DNA of 64,000 nucleotides from Paenibacillus sp. JNUCC32 (GTDB lineage: Bacteria > Bacillota > Bacilli > Paenibacillales > Paenibacillaceae), in assembly GCF_014863545.1 (NCBI RefSeq), contig NZ_CP062260.1:5600001-5664000 (forward strand). The letters are read 5' to 3'. A program made the translations under genes and the position numbers. Every line of letters starts with the position of its first letter. Position 1 is the first letter of the stretch. Below the pieces are notes generated by a model. That model was given only the letters and a program-made list of their open reading frames with translations. It made no database searches and was not told the DNA's origin. This document shows, in pieces, positions 39,128-49,529 of the stretch.

Positions 39128-40081
39128 TTATTCTATTTCAAACAACTTGCTGATCGACAATTCCTCGTGAACCCGGATGATGGCTTCACCCATCAGCGGA
39201 GCAACCGACAGTACCGTCAGTTTGCTGCTAGGGTTCGGATTGGTGATCGGAATGGTATCCGTTACGACAACTTCCTTCAGCGGGGAGTTTTCCAGACGCT
39301 CATGGGCAGGGCCCGAGAGAACCGGATGCGTACAGCACGCATAGACTTCCTTCACGCCGCCTTCCATCAACGCATTGGCACCCAGCACAATCGTTCCGGC
39401 GGTATCGATGATGTCATCGATCAGAATGGCGGTCTTGCCTTCGATATTCCCGATAATGTTCATGACTTCACTGACATTCGGCTCCGGCCGGCGTTTATCG
39501 ATAATCGCCAGCGGGGCATTCAGGAAATCAGCAAGCTTTCTCGCGCGAACCACGCCGCCGTGATCCGGAGATACAACGACCGGGTTCTCGATCTGCTTCG
39601 AACGGAAATATTGGGCAAGGATCGGCACGCCAAGCAAATGATCCACCGGAATATCGAAAAATCCTTGAATCTGCATCGCATGCAGGTCCATCGTAATGAC
39701 GCGATGAGCCCCTGCCTTTTCGATCAGGTTGGCAACCAGCTTAGCGGTGATCGGATCCCGCGAACGCGCTTTACGGTCTTGACGGGCATATCCGTAATAC
39801 GGAATAACCACGTTGATGCTCTTCGCGGATGCCCGCTTGAGCGCATCCACCATAACCAGCAGCTCCATCAGGTTATCATTCACCGGCAAGCAAGTGGACT
39901 GCACAATATAGACATGACAACCCCGTACGCTCTCGGAGAGCTTAACTTGAATCTCGCCGTCACTGAAGCTGGTTGTATGCGACTCTCCCATCGGAATGCC
40001 GATGTAATCAGCGATTTGATGGGCAAGTTTAGGATTGGAATTACACGTGAATATTTTTAATTTAGAATCAAGATAAGTCAT
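39128..40081 (-). CDS. prs: Ribose-phosphate pyrophosphokinase
   Basis: Makes PRPP from ribose 5-phosphate and ATP; PRPP is used by the hpt and nadC products and is the effector sensed by PurR, all coded in this window. Motifs: '[16 protein letters not shown]' near residue 39, '[16 protein letters not shown]' flexible loop, '[13 protein letters not shown]' and the PRPP-binding '[14 protein letters not shown]' near 216. It has 317 residues and GGAGGG nine bases before the ATG. It lies downstream of glmU, as in B. subtilis. Confidence 0.98.
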   Translation of the reverse strand: MTYLDSKLKIFTCNSNPKLAHQIADYIGIPMGESHTTSFSDGEIQVKLSESVRGCHVYIVQSTCLPVNDNLMELLVMVDALKRASAKSINVVIPYYGYARQDRKARSRDPITAKLVANLIEKAGAHRVITMDLHAMQIQGFFDIPVDHLLGVPILAQYFRSKQIENPVVVSPDHGGVVRARKLADFLNAPLAIIDKRRPEPNVSEVMNIIGNIEGKTAILIDDIIDTAGTIVLGANALMEGGVKEVYACCTHPVLSGPAHERLENSPLKEVVVTDTIPITNPNPSSKLTVLSVAPLMGEAIIRVHEELSISKLFEIE

Positions 40082-40164
40082 AGAATAAAAACCCTCCGTG
40101 CTGGTTCGTTGAATTAGGCTATCCGATCACCGCTTCTTATCTTGGAAAAGAGAAGCAGGGATAA

Positions 40165-41559
40165 TTACGATTTCTTGTTCTTCTTGGCGATGGCGCGTGC
40201 CCGGATCTTCTCTGCGTACCCTGGCTTGTTCTCCTGACGCTGTCTGGCGATGGCCAGATCATTGTCCGAGACGGAATGCGTAATGGTCGAGCCTGCAACA
40301 ACGAATGCGCCCTTGCCCACCTTCACCGGTGCAATCAAATTCACGTTGCTGCCGATAAATGCATCATCTTCAATCTCGGTAATGGACTTATTATAACCAT
40401 CATAGTTGACTGTAATCGCACCGCAGCCGATATTGACGTTTTTGCCGACTTTGGCATCGCCAACATAACTGAGATGGGATACCTTAGAGCCGTCGTCAAT
40501 CGTCGCGTTCTTCACTTCGACGAAGTCGCCCACCTTCACGTCAGCTCCGAGTTTTGCCCCCGGACGGAGATAAGCAAAAGGCCCTACCGAGGTTCGGGAG
40601 CCGACTTCAGCGCTGCTGAGCACCGAATGTTTGACGCTGGCACCATCCGCGATAACGGAGTCCTCGATGTCGGTGTCCGGCCCGATGACGCAGTCTTCGC
40701 CGATTACCGTGTTCCCTTTCAGAACGGTACCGGGATAAAGCACGGTATCCGAACCAATCTGAACGTCGGCTCCGATATACGTAGAAGCCGGGTCAATGAT
40801 GGTAACACCGTTCAACATGTGCGAGCGGTTGATGCGCTCTCTCATGAAGCCTTCGGCTTCCGACAACGCCAGACGGTCGTTGACGCCAATCGATTCGGCG
40901 TAGTCATCCGTCTGATAAGCAAGCACGGTCTCGCCGGCTTGTTTCAGGATGCCGATGCAATCGGTCAAGTAATATTCCTGCTGCGCATTCTGGTTGGTTA
41001 CGTTATCCAGTGCAGCAAATAGCTTTTTATTGTCAAAGCAATAGGTACCGGTATTAATTTCAGTGACGGCGTCCTCTTCCGGACTGCAATCTTTCTGTTC
41101 GACGATCCGAAGCGCGCTTCCATCCTCGCCTCGAATGACCCGGCCGTAGCCTTTCGGGTTATCCATATGCGCGGTGAGCACCGTGGCGGCCGCGTTGCTG
41201 CTTTCATGAAGCTTCAGAAGATTCTCCAGCGTCTCAGACGTCACCAGCGGAGTGTCCCCGCAAATGACGATCGTGGATCCCTCTTCACCGCCAAGCAGTT
41301 CCTTGGCTTGCTTTACGGCGTGACCCGTTCCGAGCTGCTGCTCCTGCAGAACATACTCGGCTGCGTCTTGCAGATAGGTGCGAACCGCTTCCGCGCCGTG
41401 GCCAACGACCACAACACTGCGTTCGCAGTTCACCTGCTGTACCGTTTGGACCACATGTCCGACCATCGGCTTGCCACAAACAGGATGCAGCACTTTATAT
41501 AGTTTGGATTTCATACGTTTGCCCTGCCCAGCGGCGAGCACAATAGCAAATCTTTTCAA
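40165..41559 (-). CDS. glmU: Bifunctional N-acetylglucosamine-1-P uridyltransferase / glucosamine-1-P acetyltransferase
   Basis: Makes UDP-GlcNAc for peptidoglycan and wall polymers. The N-terminal uridyltransferase has '[19 protein letters not shown]' and 'ICGDTPLV'; the C-terminal acetyltransferase is a left-handed beta-helix of hexapeptide repeats (about residues 250-440) with 'FAYLRPGA' and 'NYDGYNKS'. It has 464 residues. The start is TTG at 41559 with AGGAGG eight bases upstream; a nearby ATG is out of frame. Confidence 0.98.
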   Translation of the reverse strand: MKRFAIVLAAGQGKRMKSKLYKVLHPVCGKPMVGHVVQTVQQVNCERSVVVVGHGAEAVRTYLQDAAEYVLQEQQLGTGHAVKQAKELLGGEEGSTIVICGDTPLVTSETLENLLKLHESSNAAATVLTAHMDNPKGYGRVIRGEDGSALRIVEQKDCSPEEDAVTEINTGTYCFDNKKLFAALDNVTNQNAQQEYYLTDCIGILKQAGETVLAYQTDDYAESIGVNDRLALSEAEGFMRERINRSHMLNGVTIIDPASTYIGADVQIGSDTVLYPGTVLKGNTVIGEDCVIGPDTDIEDSVIADGASVKHSVLSSAEVGSRTSVGPFAYLRPGAKLGADVKVGDFVEVKNATIDDGSKVSHLSYVGDAKVGKNVNIGCGAITVNYDGYNKSITEIEDDAFIGSNVNLIAPVKVGKGAFVVAGSTITHSVSDNDLAIARQRQENKPGYAEKIRARAIAKKNKKS

Positions 41560-41608
41560 GGGCCATGCCTCCTCCTCTTGAACTCACTACTGAATATATA
41601 TCATTCTA

Positions 41609-41648
41609 CAAAAAAAGAAAAGAGAGCCATAGGTATGGCTCTCTTTTC
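41609..41648 (-). terminator. Strong terminator after spoVG
   Basis: 14-bp perfect stem GAAAAGAGAGCCAT (41617-41630) with its complement (41635-41648), loop of four bases, then T7 on the minus strand. Confidence 0.95.
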
Positions 41649-41669
41649 CTTGAACCCCAATTATAAAAC

Positions 41670-41954
41670 TTAAGCGCCTTCTTCAATCACTTCTTCTTCA
41701 GTAGCCGCTCGCTCATACTCGGCCAATACAGCCGATTGAATCTTCTCGCGGGTACCGGAAGAAATGGGATGGGCAATGTCGCGGAACTCTCCGTCAGGAG
41801 TGCGTTTGCTCGGCATTGCAACAAACATTCCATTGTTTCCGTCGATGACGCGAATGTCGTGAACGACAAATTCATTATCGATGGTAATGGATGCGATTGC
41901 CTTCATTCTCCCCTCAGAGTTAACACGGCGGAGTCTGACATCCGTAATTTGCAT
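41670..41954 (-). CDS. spoVG: SpoVG, RNA/DNA-binding regulator
   Basis: A 94-residue protein of the SpoVG family, involved in septation control during sporulation in Bacillus and a nucleic-acid-binding regulator in other Firmicutes. '[20 protein letters not shown]' and '[20 protein letters not shown]' are the conserved beta-sheet; the acidic C-terminal helix ends in several Glu. A SigH-type promoter lies 38-67 bases upstream. Transcription of glmU follows after the terminator. Confidence 0.98.
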   Translation of the reverse strand: MQITDVRLRRVNSEGRMKAIASITIDNEFVVHDIRVIDGNNGMFVAMPSKRTPDGEFRDIAHPISSGTREKIQSAVLAEYERAATEEEVIEEGA

Positions 41955-41991
41955 ATGTGTTCACCACCTTTTTCCATCAGAGACTTGGTGT

Positions 41992-42021
41992 ATAATTCCA
42001 CACAGCAAACCCGAAATCCTT
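41992..42021 (-). promoter_or_regulatory. SigH-type promoter of spoVG
   Basis: AAGGATTT (42014-42021) and GGAATTAT (41992-41999) on the minus strand match the SigH pattern AGGAWWT and GAAT, and the arrangement is like the known B. subtilis spoVG promoter. A very AT-rich stretch just upstream (about 42040-42085) is in the place where AbrB binds in B. subtilis. Confidence 0.75.
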
Positions 42022-42137
42022 CTTTTTTCTACTACAAAATGTCCTAAAAACAGGAATTTTTTTTAGAATGTGATATTTTCGACAGACTTCGTGCCGATTC
42101 GAATGAAAACGCTATTATATCGACAAAAACCGCGTGC

Positions 42138-42965
42138 CTAGTTTTCGAAATAATTACCAGGTTTGACGGTAATTCTCTTGGTTTTGGAGTCTACGTCGCT
42201 CAAAACCGCGAGTGAAATATAGTCCTCCAGGAGTCTTTCCTCGGTTTCTACCGATCCCGATTCCACGAGGACCCCGACGCCTGCGACTTCGGCATTAAAT
42301 TCACCCAGCAGATCGACCATCCCCTGAATGGTGCCTCCTGCCTTCATGAAATCGTCCACGATCAGGACCCGGGAGCGTTCCTTGAGCGCCCGGCGGGATA
42401 AAGACATCGTATGGATGCTCTTGTGCGAGCCCGACACATAATTGATGCTTACGGCCGACCCCTCCGTCACTTGATGGTCCCGGCGAACTAGTACGACCGG
42501 CAGGTTCAATTGCGCCGCCGTCGCATAGGCCAACGGAATTCCTTTGGTCTCCACGGTCATGACCACATCGATCTCCCGGTCGGAGAATGCCGTCGCAATG
42601 ATCTTGCCCGCTTCGTTCATGAGCGTAGGTTGTCCGAGCAGATCGGACATGTACAGGTAGCCGCCCGGCAGAATCCGATCCGATTGCTGAAGCTGCTGGC
42701 ACAGCTCCTCCGCAAAGCGCAGGGCATGGTCTCTGCGCAGCTTCGGAATGTACCTTACCCCTCCGGCCGCGCCGGCCAGCGTCTGAAGCTCTCCGAGCCC
42801 CTCGCTCTCAAATACGTCCTTAATGATCGCCAAATCCTCGCTAATGGACGACTTGGCTGCTCCATATCGCTCGGCGAACGTTGTCAGCGGAATCAGCGTA
42901 TGCGGTTTGGATAGTAAATATTGGGTCATATCGACCAATCGTTCGCTTCGTTTTAATTTTTTCAC
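42138..42965 (-). CDS. purR: Purine operon repressor PurR
   Basis: Represses purine synthesis genes and is released by PRPP. An N-terminal winged helix (about residues 1-72, 'YGAAKSSISEDLAIIKD') is followed by a phosphoribosyltransferase-like domain with the PRPP motif 'VLIVDDFMKAGGTIQGM' near 200. It has 275 residues. The start is GTG at 42965 with GAGGA seven bases upstream. It lies between ispE and spoVG; yabJ, which lies here in B. subtilis, is absent. Confidence 0.97.
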   Translation of the reverse strand: MKKLKRSERLVDMTQYLLSKPHTLIPLTTFAERYGAAKSSISEDLAIIKDVFESEGLGELQTLAGAAGGVRYIPKLRRDHALRFAEELCQQLQQSDRILPGGYLYMSDLLGQPTLMNEAGKIIATAFSDREIDVVMTVETKGIPLAYATAAQLNLPVVLVRRDHQVTEGSAVSINYVSGSHKSIHTMSLSRRALKERSRVLIVDDFMKAGGTIQGMVDLLGEFNAEVAGVGVLVESGSVETEERLLEDYISLAVLSDVDSKTKRITVKPGNYFEN

Positions 42966-43074
42966 CTAGGGTTCCTCGCTAAATCCGAATATTATATGTT
43001 AAATATAACACTTTTGTACGTATTTATACAACTTTGATTGCAATTCGCCCCCGAATTGTCAATTCCAACCGTTT

Positions 43075-43929
43075 CTAAGTGAGCAGGCGAACGGCATACA
43101 CTTCCTTGCAGAAGCCCCGAAGGCCATTGTAAATCCGGGCCACCTTGGATTCCTTGGAGACCAGCCCGAAGACGGTAGGACCGCTGCCGGACATCAGCGC
43201 GCCGTCAGCGCCCAATTTCAGCATACCTTCCTTCAGCTGCTGAACTTCCGGGTGCATCTTCAAGGTGACTTCTTCCAGCACGTTGCCCAGCGACTGGCAC
43301 ATCTGCTGGAAGCTGCCCTGCGCCAGCGCGTCCACCATCCGCTCAGCCGAGGGATGGGACTGAATTTGCTCGCTGCGCAAGCGGCCATACACCTCCGCCG
43401 TCGACACATTGATCGGCGGCTTCGCCACGATCACCCAGCATTGCGGCGGATTCTGGATCGGCGTGAGGACTTCGCCGCGCCCCGTAGCCAATGCCGTGCC
43501 GCCAGTCACGCAGAACGGCACATCGGAGCCGAGCTCGGCACCGAGCGCGAGCAGCTCCTGCTGGGGGATGCCGAGCCCCCAGAGGCGGTTCAAGCCGCGC
43601 AGCGTTGCTGCCGCATCGCTGCTGCCTCCTGCGAGTCCCGCGGCAACGGGAATTTTTTTGTCCAGGTGGATATGTACACCCTTCTTCACGTCGTAGCGCT
43701 CTTTGATTAGTCTTGCTGCCTGAAAGGCCAAATTCTTCTCGTCCAGCGGTATGTATCCTGCCTGCGAGGTGATGATGATGGTGTCCCGCTTCTGTTCGGA
43801 CATTTCGAGCCGATCGGCGAGGTCGATCATCGTCATGACCATCTCTACCTCATGAAAGCCGTCAGGACGTTTATGGAGTACATCCAGCATCAAATTGATT
43901 TTGGCCGGTGCTTTTTCGTATATTTTCAA
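43075..43929 (-). CDS. ispE: 4-diphosphocytidyl-2-C-methyl-D-erythritol kinase
   Basis: GHMP kinase of the MEP isoprenoid pathway. '[23 protein letters not shown]' (in part) opens the protein, the ATP loop is '[22 protein letters not shown]' (in part, near residue 93), and '[13 protein letters not shown]' is the C-terminal glycine-rich motif. It has 284 residues. The start codon is TTG at 43929 with AGGTG seven bases upstream. Confidence 0.97.
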   Translation of the reverse strand: MKIYEKAPAKINLMLDVLHKRPDGFHEVEMVMTMIDLADRLEMSEQKRDTIIITSQAGYIPLDEKNLAFQAARLIKERYDVKKGVHIHLDKKIPVAAGLAGGSSDAAATLRGLNRLWGLGIPQQELLALGAELGSDVPFCVTGGTALATGRGEVLTPIQNPPQCWVIVAKPPINVSTAEVYGRLRSEQIQSHPSAERMVDALAQGSFQQMCQSLGNVLEEVTLKMHPEVQQLKEGMLKLGADGALMSGSGPTVFGLVSKESKVARIYNGLRGFCKEVYAVRLLT

Positions 43930-44132
43930 GAACGTTCACCTATCCTTAGCTTTTCCCATATGCTTGAACTTAACATATTCGAGGAAAAACATCTAATGCC
44001 TCTATATTATCAAACTCAGGCTTTGAAGTCATGGGACCGTTTGATGACGTTTACGATGCACCGGCTTTAAGAAAAACGCCTATCGACGCGCATAACGTAA
44101 GCTGTTCCTGCGAGTCAGGAAGCTAAAGATGA

Positions 44133-44168
44133 AACAAACAGGGCCTTCCGCTTAATCGGAAGACCCTG
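44133..44168 (-). terminator. Terminator after sspF
   Basis: 12-position stem CAGGGCCTTCCG (44139-44150) with CGGAAGACCCTG (44157-44168), one mismatch, then TTTGTTTC on the minus strand. The remaining bases up to ispE (43930-44132) hold nothing I recognise. Confidence 0.82.
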
Positions 44169-44187
44169 CTGCGATGCAGCCATACTC

Positions 44188-44370
44188 TTACAGGTCGGAT
44201 TTGCGGGCTGCCCGCTCGGCGAGCTCAATCGCCCGTTTTACCATGTTGCCGGCATCCTTGGCCTTAATGCCTCCCCAGCCCTCTTTTTCCACGGTGTCGT
44301 AGAATCCCAATTCTTTAGCCAATTCGGTCTTCAATTGATCGGACATGATGCTTCGTCTTCTTCTGCTCAT
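44188..44370 (-). CDS. sspF: Small acid-soluble spore protein, SspF-like (alpha/beta type)
   Basis: A 60-residue DNA-binding spore protein. '[19 protein letters not shown]' and '[19 protein letters not shown]' match the conserved segments of alpha/beta SASPs; the germination protease site would be at the 'TELAKELG' end. The ATG at 44370 has GGAGG eight bases upstream; the longer frame to 44442 is not supported. It lies between veg and ispE as in B. subtilis. SigG control is expected but I could not fix the promoter. Confidence 0.94.
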   Translation of the reverse strand: MSRRRRSIMSDQLKTELAKELGFYDTVEKEGWGGIKAKDAGNMVKRAIELAERAARKSDL

Positions 44371-44557
44371 CAATCCCGCCTCCTTGGAAAATGTATTGAG
44401 TATGGCATGAACAGCATCCTGCGCGACGCAGCGGCCTTCCATGGGCCTTACGCATGCTTAAGTCTCCGTCACCGCGTATAGAACGGCTGGGATAAGCTTC
44501 GCGCAGCTTTAGTATGCGTTCAACCCGTCCTTGTCATCCCTCCGGAAGGATGGCAAC

Positions 44558-44587
44558 AAAAAACAGCCTCCCTGTAAGCGGAGACTG
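44558..44587 (-). terminator. Terminator after veg
   Basis: 8-bp stem CAGTCTCC with GGAGGCTG (44564-44571 and 44580-44587, one G-U), followed on the minus strand by T6. Confidence 0.85.
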
Positions 44588-44603
44588 CTCTCATGACGTA
44601 TCG

Positions 44604-44879
44604 TTATGACTTGATATAGGTGATTCGCATCTCGTTGTCGTCACCGGTGACCATGATCTCCACGGTTTCGGTCAAAATATCCGCATAACTGTAAGACACA
44701 CGTTTAAAAGTTTGCTGGTCTTGGTCCAGCTTCACAATGAAAACAGAAGGGTACGTTTCTTCCAAAACACCAGTACGCTCGACGGTCTTCCGACGGCCAC
44801 CGTTTGCCCGAAGCGTAATTTTTTGCCCTAAATGGGCATCGAGACTGCGTTTGATTTCCAACAGCGCATTTTTAGCCAT
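44604..44879 (-). CDS. veg: Veg family protein
   Basis: A 91-residue protein of the Veg family ('[20 protein letters not shown]', '[17 protein letters not shown]'), reported in B. subtilis to stimulate biofilm formation and to be very strongly transcribed. Here too, two near-consensus SigA promoters lie just upstream. AGGTGG precedes the ATG by nine bases. The molecular activity is not known; the fold resembles a small beta-barrel. Confidence 0.95.
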   Translation of the reverse strand: MAKNALLEIKRSLDAHLGQKITLRANGGRRKTVERTGVLEETYPSVFIVKLDQDQQTFKRVSYSYADILTETVEIMVTGDDNEMRITYIKS

Positions 44880-44906
44880 TGTCGACGACCACCTCTTTCC
44901 TTGTCC

Positions 44907-44935
44907 ATTATACCGAAGATTACATCATTTGTCAA
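44907..44935 (-). promoter_or_regulatory. SigA consensus promoter of veg, proximal
   Basis: TTGACA (44930-44935), 17-base spacer, TATAAT (44907-44912) on the minus strand: a perfect consensus promoter. Confidence 0.93.
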
Positions 44936-44948
44936 TTCAAAAACATTA

Positions 44949-44978
44949 ATTATATCAGCATCAAAAATATATTGTCAA
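44949..44978 (-). promoter_or_regulatory. SigA consensus promoter of veg, distal
   Basis: TTGACA (44973-44978), 18-base spacer, TATAAT (44949-44954) on the minus strand, 43 bases upstream of the proximal one and in very AT-rich DNA that could act as an UP element. Confidence 0.88.
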
Positions 44979-45085
44979 TGTATTTTTTTTGACCCTGCCA
45001 TTCTCGCGCTCATTTGCTTTAATATGTGCTAAATTGACAAGCTTTATGTAATTTTTTTGACAACTTTCTTAACGAATGGAAAGGA

Positions 45086-45114
45086 AAAATAAAAAAACCC
45101 CAGCGAGTGGGGTT
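45086..45114 (-). terminator. Terminator after yabG
   Basis: AACCCC (45096-45101) with GGGGTT (45109-45114), seven-base loop, then T7 on the minus strand. Confidence 0.85.
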
Positions 45115-45169
45115 CTTCTTGGTTCATTGTCCAGCGGTTATTGGACCTCTGATCGAACGGATTAGGCGC

Positions 45170-46072
45170 CTAACTGACTGAAGGCGTAACCTTCAAGGTG
45201 GACAAATCCTGCAGCTTGGGCAGACCGATCCGGTAGCTGCCTCTCGTCTCAATTCCGCCTACGCCCTGGCTGCCGCTGATCGTATGATGGACCACGTCAT
45301 GGATGTTCACGGTATCCCGGACCGACGTATAGGCCGCTTTAGCGGCGACGTAAACGGGATCCAGCGCATGGATGAGGATTCGCCCCGGCGAGCTGGCAAA
45401 ATTGGCTCCAGCCTGCAGCAGCGCCTCAAAATGCGATTGGCACGCTCCGGCCACGATGACCAGGGAATCCAGGTTCCGCTCATATTGACGCGCCACCTGA
45501 ATCGCCGTGACGAAGTTGTGGGAATTCTTATAGCTGTCCAGGCTATATAAATCGTATGGCTGACGTCTCTTCAGAACCCCATCATGCCCCGTGATCACAA
45601 CGATATCAGGTCTTACCCGCGGAAGAAGACGATATAATGAATCGGCCATCCCCGACTCATTGATATAATGGCCTTCCGCTGGGACCCGAAGCTGGTTGTA
45701 CAAGGTCATGCTCTTCTTCAGATATTGGGGATCTCCATCCAAATGCAGCACCTTGCCCGGCACGTCAAAGTATCCTTTATCCGCAAGCTGGCCGCCTTCA
45801 GTATGCCGCAGGCTGGCCAGTTGACGCTCGCTCTGCTCCTGTCTTTGCTTCTGCAGGCGGTCCAGCGATTCATTGGCTTTGATCTGCGCCTGCTTTGTTC
45901 GTTCGCTTAAGGTGGGATGCGGGACCGTAACCAGATCATCAACGGGAGCATCGGCCAGTAACCGGAATTCCGTCCCTTTGATGACGATATTGTTATTTTG
46001 CCGCATGCCTTCTACCCGGAACGTTACATCGCCGCCGTAGGATTTACGAACGACCAAGTCTCCCAAGTTCAT
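45170..46072 (-). CDS. yabG: Sporulation-specific protease YabG
   Basis: Cysteine-type protease that processes spore coat proteins. The 300-residue protein has 'MNLGDLVVRKSYGGDVTFRV' at the N-terminus, 'GHDGVLKRRQP' and 'VIVAGACQSHFEALLQAGAN' in the middle; the Cys in 'GACQSH' and His in 'TGHDG' are the likely catalytic pair. GTG (46075) and ATG (46072) are adjacent; I use the ATG, with AGGGGTG eight bases upstream. It lies between veg and rsmA as in B. subtilis. Confidence 0.94.
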   Translation of the reverse strand: MNLGDLVVRKSYGGDVTFRVEGMRQNNNIVIKGTEFRLLADAPVDDLVTVPHPTLSERTKQAQIKANESLDRLQKQRQEQSERQLASLRHTEGGQLADKGYFDVPGKVLHLDGDPQYLKKSMTLYNQLRVPAEGHYINESGMADSLYRLLPRVRPDIVVITGHDGVLKRRQPYDLYSLDSYKNSHNFVTAIQVARQYERNLDSLVIVAGACQSHFEALLQAGANFASSPGRILIHALDPVYVAAKAAYTSVRDTVNIHDVVHHTISGSQGVGGIETRGSYRIGLPKLQDLSTLKVTPSVS

Positions 46073-46187
46073 CACAACATCACCCCTACCCTATGGTATG
46101 GGCTACTGTGACTATTGGTTCTTGTTCAGCGCCAATTTATCGCGCGGAGGCAATCCGTAAGCTCCAGAGACTCCCTGAACGGCTGCG

Positions 46188-47075
<888 letters not shown>

Positions 47076-47621
47076 CTAAACGCCCCCTTCTTCCAGCTGT
47101 GCAAGTGCTGCCAGAAATTCTTCCCGCGATATTTGAAACATGGCCAATCGTTTATGGAACTGCTTGCTGTTGCAGTATCCGATGCCCAGCAGATTACCCA
47201 TCGCCATCCGTCTTGCCGCAGCCTCCGGGTGAGCCGATAATCCTGCCTCCAGCATATCCTCCAAACTGATCAGGCTCTCTCCACCCTCAAAAGACGTGTG
47301 AACCCGCTCCAGCGCGCGCCGGATCGCCTCTGGCGAGGCATTCTCCACGCCGATATCCCCTTTCCGGGTAGCATCCGCTTCCGGAATGAAGGCGTGCTTG
47401 CAACCGGGTACGCCCTGATCCACGATTTTGCGGATTCGTTCACCCGCATGGTCAGGATCCGTCAATATGATAACGCCTCTGCGCTCCTGGGCAAGCGCTA
47501 TGCGCTTCAGGATTTGTTTGTTGATCGCTGAACCGCCGGTTTCGATCGTGTCGGCTTCTACGGCCCGTTTAATGGCAACGGTATCGTCCCTGCCTTCCAC
47601 GACAATCACTTCTTTAATCAT
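47076..47621 (-). CDS. rnmV: Ribonuclease M5
   Basis: Matures 5S rRNA by cutting both sides of the precursor; its substrate gene lies at the other end of this window. The TOPRIM domain shows 'VVEGRDDTVAIKRAVEAD' and 'IILTDPDHAGERIRKIV' (DxD). The ATG at 47621 gives 181 residues, close to the family length; a TTG at 47663 would add 14 residues. The ribosome site for the ATG is weak. Confidence 0.95.
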   Translation of the reverse strand: MIKEVIVVEGRDDTVAIKRAVEADTIETGGSAINKQILKRIALAQERRGVIILTDPDHAGERIRKIVDQGVPGCKHAFIPEADATRKGDIGVENASPEAIRRALERVHTSFEGGESLISLEDMLEAGLSAHPEAAARRMAMGNLLGIGYCNSKQFHKRLAMFQISREEFLAALAQLEEGGV

Positions 47622-47706
47622 GCGTTCGTTCTCTTCCTTCCCAAGCAGAGCAGGCCTGTACAACGTTAAGGCTCAACCCGTTTAGCCTTGATTACTCCCG
47701 TCTTAA

Positions 47707-47740
47707 CAAAACAAAAGAAGAGGAAATATTCCCTCTTCTT
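47707..47740 (-). terminator. Terminator after yabE
   Basis: AAGAAGAGG (47715-47723) pairs with CCTCTTCTT (47732-47740), followed on the minus strand by TTGTTTTG. Confidence 0.82.
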
Positions 47741-47807
47741 GATCATCATATATTATAAGCTAAATAGTATAGCATTAGAATGGCAAAGTAAATTGGAATT
47801 CATGCGT

Positions 47808-48995
47808 CTAGTTCAATTCAGGTTTAACCGGACCGATCACGTAAACGGTGCGGCCGCTCTTCCGGCCGAAATTCATGGCCGATTTCAACGAATCGTAATA
47901 GACATCGATTTTGTTGCCTTTGATGGCGCCGCCCGTATCTTCAGCACGGCGGAAGCCGATGCCTTCGATGTAAACCCACCATCCGATCGGGATGATATTA
48001 GGATCAACGGCGATGGTGCGACCTTCCGTAACGCGTGTGCCGGATGCGGTACGCGTACCGATTCCTTGCTGTTCGGCGGAATACGCGGTCATCGACACGT
48101 TGTTCAATACCTTCTTGTATTTAAAATCAACGCCTGCGCGGGAAACCACGTTGTTCTCCACAGCCTTGGCGGTCGTTACTTTTTTCGTGCCGGACAATTT
48201 AGCCGGTGTAGCTTTTACATCGGTGGCTGCCGCCTGGACGATAACAGGCTTCTCCACTTTTTTCGTGCCTACGGCAATGATTTTATCCTTCGTTCTGCGT
48301 TCGATTTGTTGGGAGACCTTCGTCTTGGAAACCAGCTTTCCATTGTGGTAGACCTTCTCGTAATGGTTCACCATAAGACCAGACTCGCCCCGCTGAATGA
48401 CGCGGTTATCGCCCTTTTCAAGCGATGGATCGGCCGTCTTGATCACGCGGAATTCGCGGTCTTCCGTTTCCTTAACTTTTTGCTTCGTGACGCGAACGAC
48501 ATTGATATTCATATTGCTGGTCAGCTTCGTGTCTTGCGACGGTTGTACTATATCTTCACCCTGGATCGTAACGCCAGCCTCTTTGAGTACATGATCAACT
48601 GTATCCTGGGATGTAAATATGGTTTTGGTTTTGCTGCCTACCGTAACGTTGACTGGAATAGCTCTGTCAATAATAATTCGGTCTCCGTCCCGTATTGCGC
48701 CGTTCAGGGGCATCGAAATTTGATCTTGGGGACTCAACGTGATCGCTTGCTCATCCAGCAATTCCTGCAGCAACGATCCACGTGTTTCCACCGTAGTGAC
48801 CCGGCCGTCGACGACAAGCTGAACTTCCTTGCCTGCCTGGTCATGTACAACCAACGATATGAGAAGTGATACCGTAACGGCACCCATGGCGCCGAGCAAC
48901 ATCAGTTGACGCAAATTGTCATGCTTCCATCTCAATGCGTAAGACATGCTGGATGATTGTGATTCATGGGTTTCTTCAGGTTGAAAAATGCCCAC
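47808..48995 (-). CDS. yabE: Cell-wall-binding 3D-domain protein, YabE family (DUF348, G5, 3D)
   Basis: Probable secreted or membrane-anchored wall hydrolase related to resuscitation-promoting factors. A membrane segment at about residues 30-52 is followed by two or three DUF348 repeats ('VQLVVDGRVTTVETRGSLLQ', 'VNVTVGSKTKTIFTSQDTVD'), a G5 domain (near 180-255) and a C-terminal 3D domain with the three aspartates in 'IAVDPNIIPIGWWVY', 'RAEDTGGAIKGNKIDVYY'. The start is GTG at 48995, eight bases after AAGGAGG; the ATG at 49013 is part of that site. A ydaO-type riboswitch precedes it. Confidence 0.93.
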   Translation of the reverse strand: MGIFQPEETHESQSSSMSYALRWKHDNLRQLMLLGAMGAVTVSLLISLVVHDQAGKEVQLVVDGRVTTVETRGSLLQELLDEQAITLSPQDQISMPLNGAIRDGDRIIIDRAIPVNVTVGSKTKTIFTSQDTVDHVLKEAGVTIQGEDIVQPSQDTKLTSNMNINVVRVTKQKVKETEDREFRVIKTADPSLEKGDNRVIQRGESGLMVNHYEKVYHNGKLVSKTKVSQQIERRTKDKIIAVGTKKVEKPVIVQAAATDVKATPAKLSGTKKVTTAKAVENNVVSRAGVDFKYKKVLNNVSMTAYSAEQQGIGTRTASGTRVTEGRTIAVDPNIIPIGWWVYIEGIGFRRAEDTGGAIKGNKIDVYYDSLKSAMNFGRKSGRTVYVIGPVKPELN

Positions 48996-49085
48996 TATTC
49001 CATCCTCCTTCATAGTCCCGCCGTCTAGGTAAACGCATGAATGCATTTGACGTGACTATAGCAATTTTTCTCACAGGGCGCCCTG

Positions 49086-49127
49086 CTATCTATCTACACC
49101 CTGCGTCAATTCCCGTCTTCCGTCCAT
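49086..49127 (-). CDS. Possible 13-residue leader peptide before yabE
   Basis: Minus-strand ATG at 49127 with AGGAGGTGA nine bases upstream, a complete anti-16S match, reads MDGRRELTQGVDR and stops at 49086. It lies after the riboswitch terminator and about 90 bases before the yabE start, and is followed by the palindrome CAGGGCGCCCTG. Whether it is translated is unknown. Confidence 0.4.
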   Translation of the reverse strand: MDGRRELTQGVDR

Positions 49128-49177
49128 CTGCCATCACCTCCTGTTTACCAAGAGTATGATGGACCCGTCTCCATTAT

Positions 49178-49229
49178 TCAAAAATAAAAGAAGCCATTGA
49201 AAGAGTACTAGAGGCTCTAACGTGGCTTC
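49178..49229 (-). terminator. Intrinsic terminator, expression platform of the yabE riboswitch
   Basis: GAAGCCA (49190-49196) pairs with TGGCTTC (49223-49229) around a 26-base loop; TTTTATTTTT follows on the minus strand. It is 50 bases after the riboswitch aptamer and before yabE, the position expected for a terminator that responds to ligand. Confidence 0.8.
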
Positions 49230-49279
49230 CTGATGAATGAAATCATGGAAATGGTATGCACGAGATTTCCCCTCTTATT

Positions 49280-49470
49280 TCGCTTACGGAGTTAGCTGTC
49301 GGGTTCGGACGTAAGAGAGACGCCCTATATCCGGATGCCCGCTCATGGCGAGATCCTTCAAATTCACCCCAAAGACCCGAAAAAGAAATCAAATACAGCT
49401 TCGTGCATCCAGACCAGTATGCACCGCAGTATCGGTTCCCCCGTTCTCCAGAATTTCGGAGATTAAGCGA
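49280..49470 (-). ncRNA. ydaO-yuaA type riboswitch (cyclic di-AMP)
   Basis: The minus strand carries the conserved blocks of the ydaO-yuaA family in order: P1 strand TCGCTTA (49464-49470), GGAGAACGGGGGAACC (49434-49449), TTTGGGGTGAAT (near 49365-49376), CGAACCCGACAGCTAAC (49291-49307), and the closing P1 strand TAAGCGA (49280-49286). The family binds c-di-AMP and often precedes cell-wall and potassium genes, with ligand turning expression off. Here it lies between tatD and yabE, with a promoter at 49530-49559 and a terminator at 49178-49229. Confidence 0.93.
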
Positions 49471-49529
49471 GACGGTTCATGAAATATTCGGCTGCGATCT
49501 GCACATCGCAGCTTCTTATCACTGAAAAG

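Noticed and set aside
43852..44070. 72-codon plus-strand frame across the ispE start
   Set aside because: It overlaps the conserved ispE N-terminus antisense and lacks a ribosome site.
49178..49229. Hairpin read as an ordinary terminator for tatD
   Set aside because: It is 450 bases past tatD and directly follows the riboswitch, so it fits better as the expression platform for yabE.
49256..49525. 89-codon plus-strand frame between yabE and tatD
   Set aside because: It lies antisense to the conserved ydaO riboswitch aptamer, which explains the sequence.
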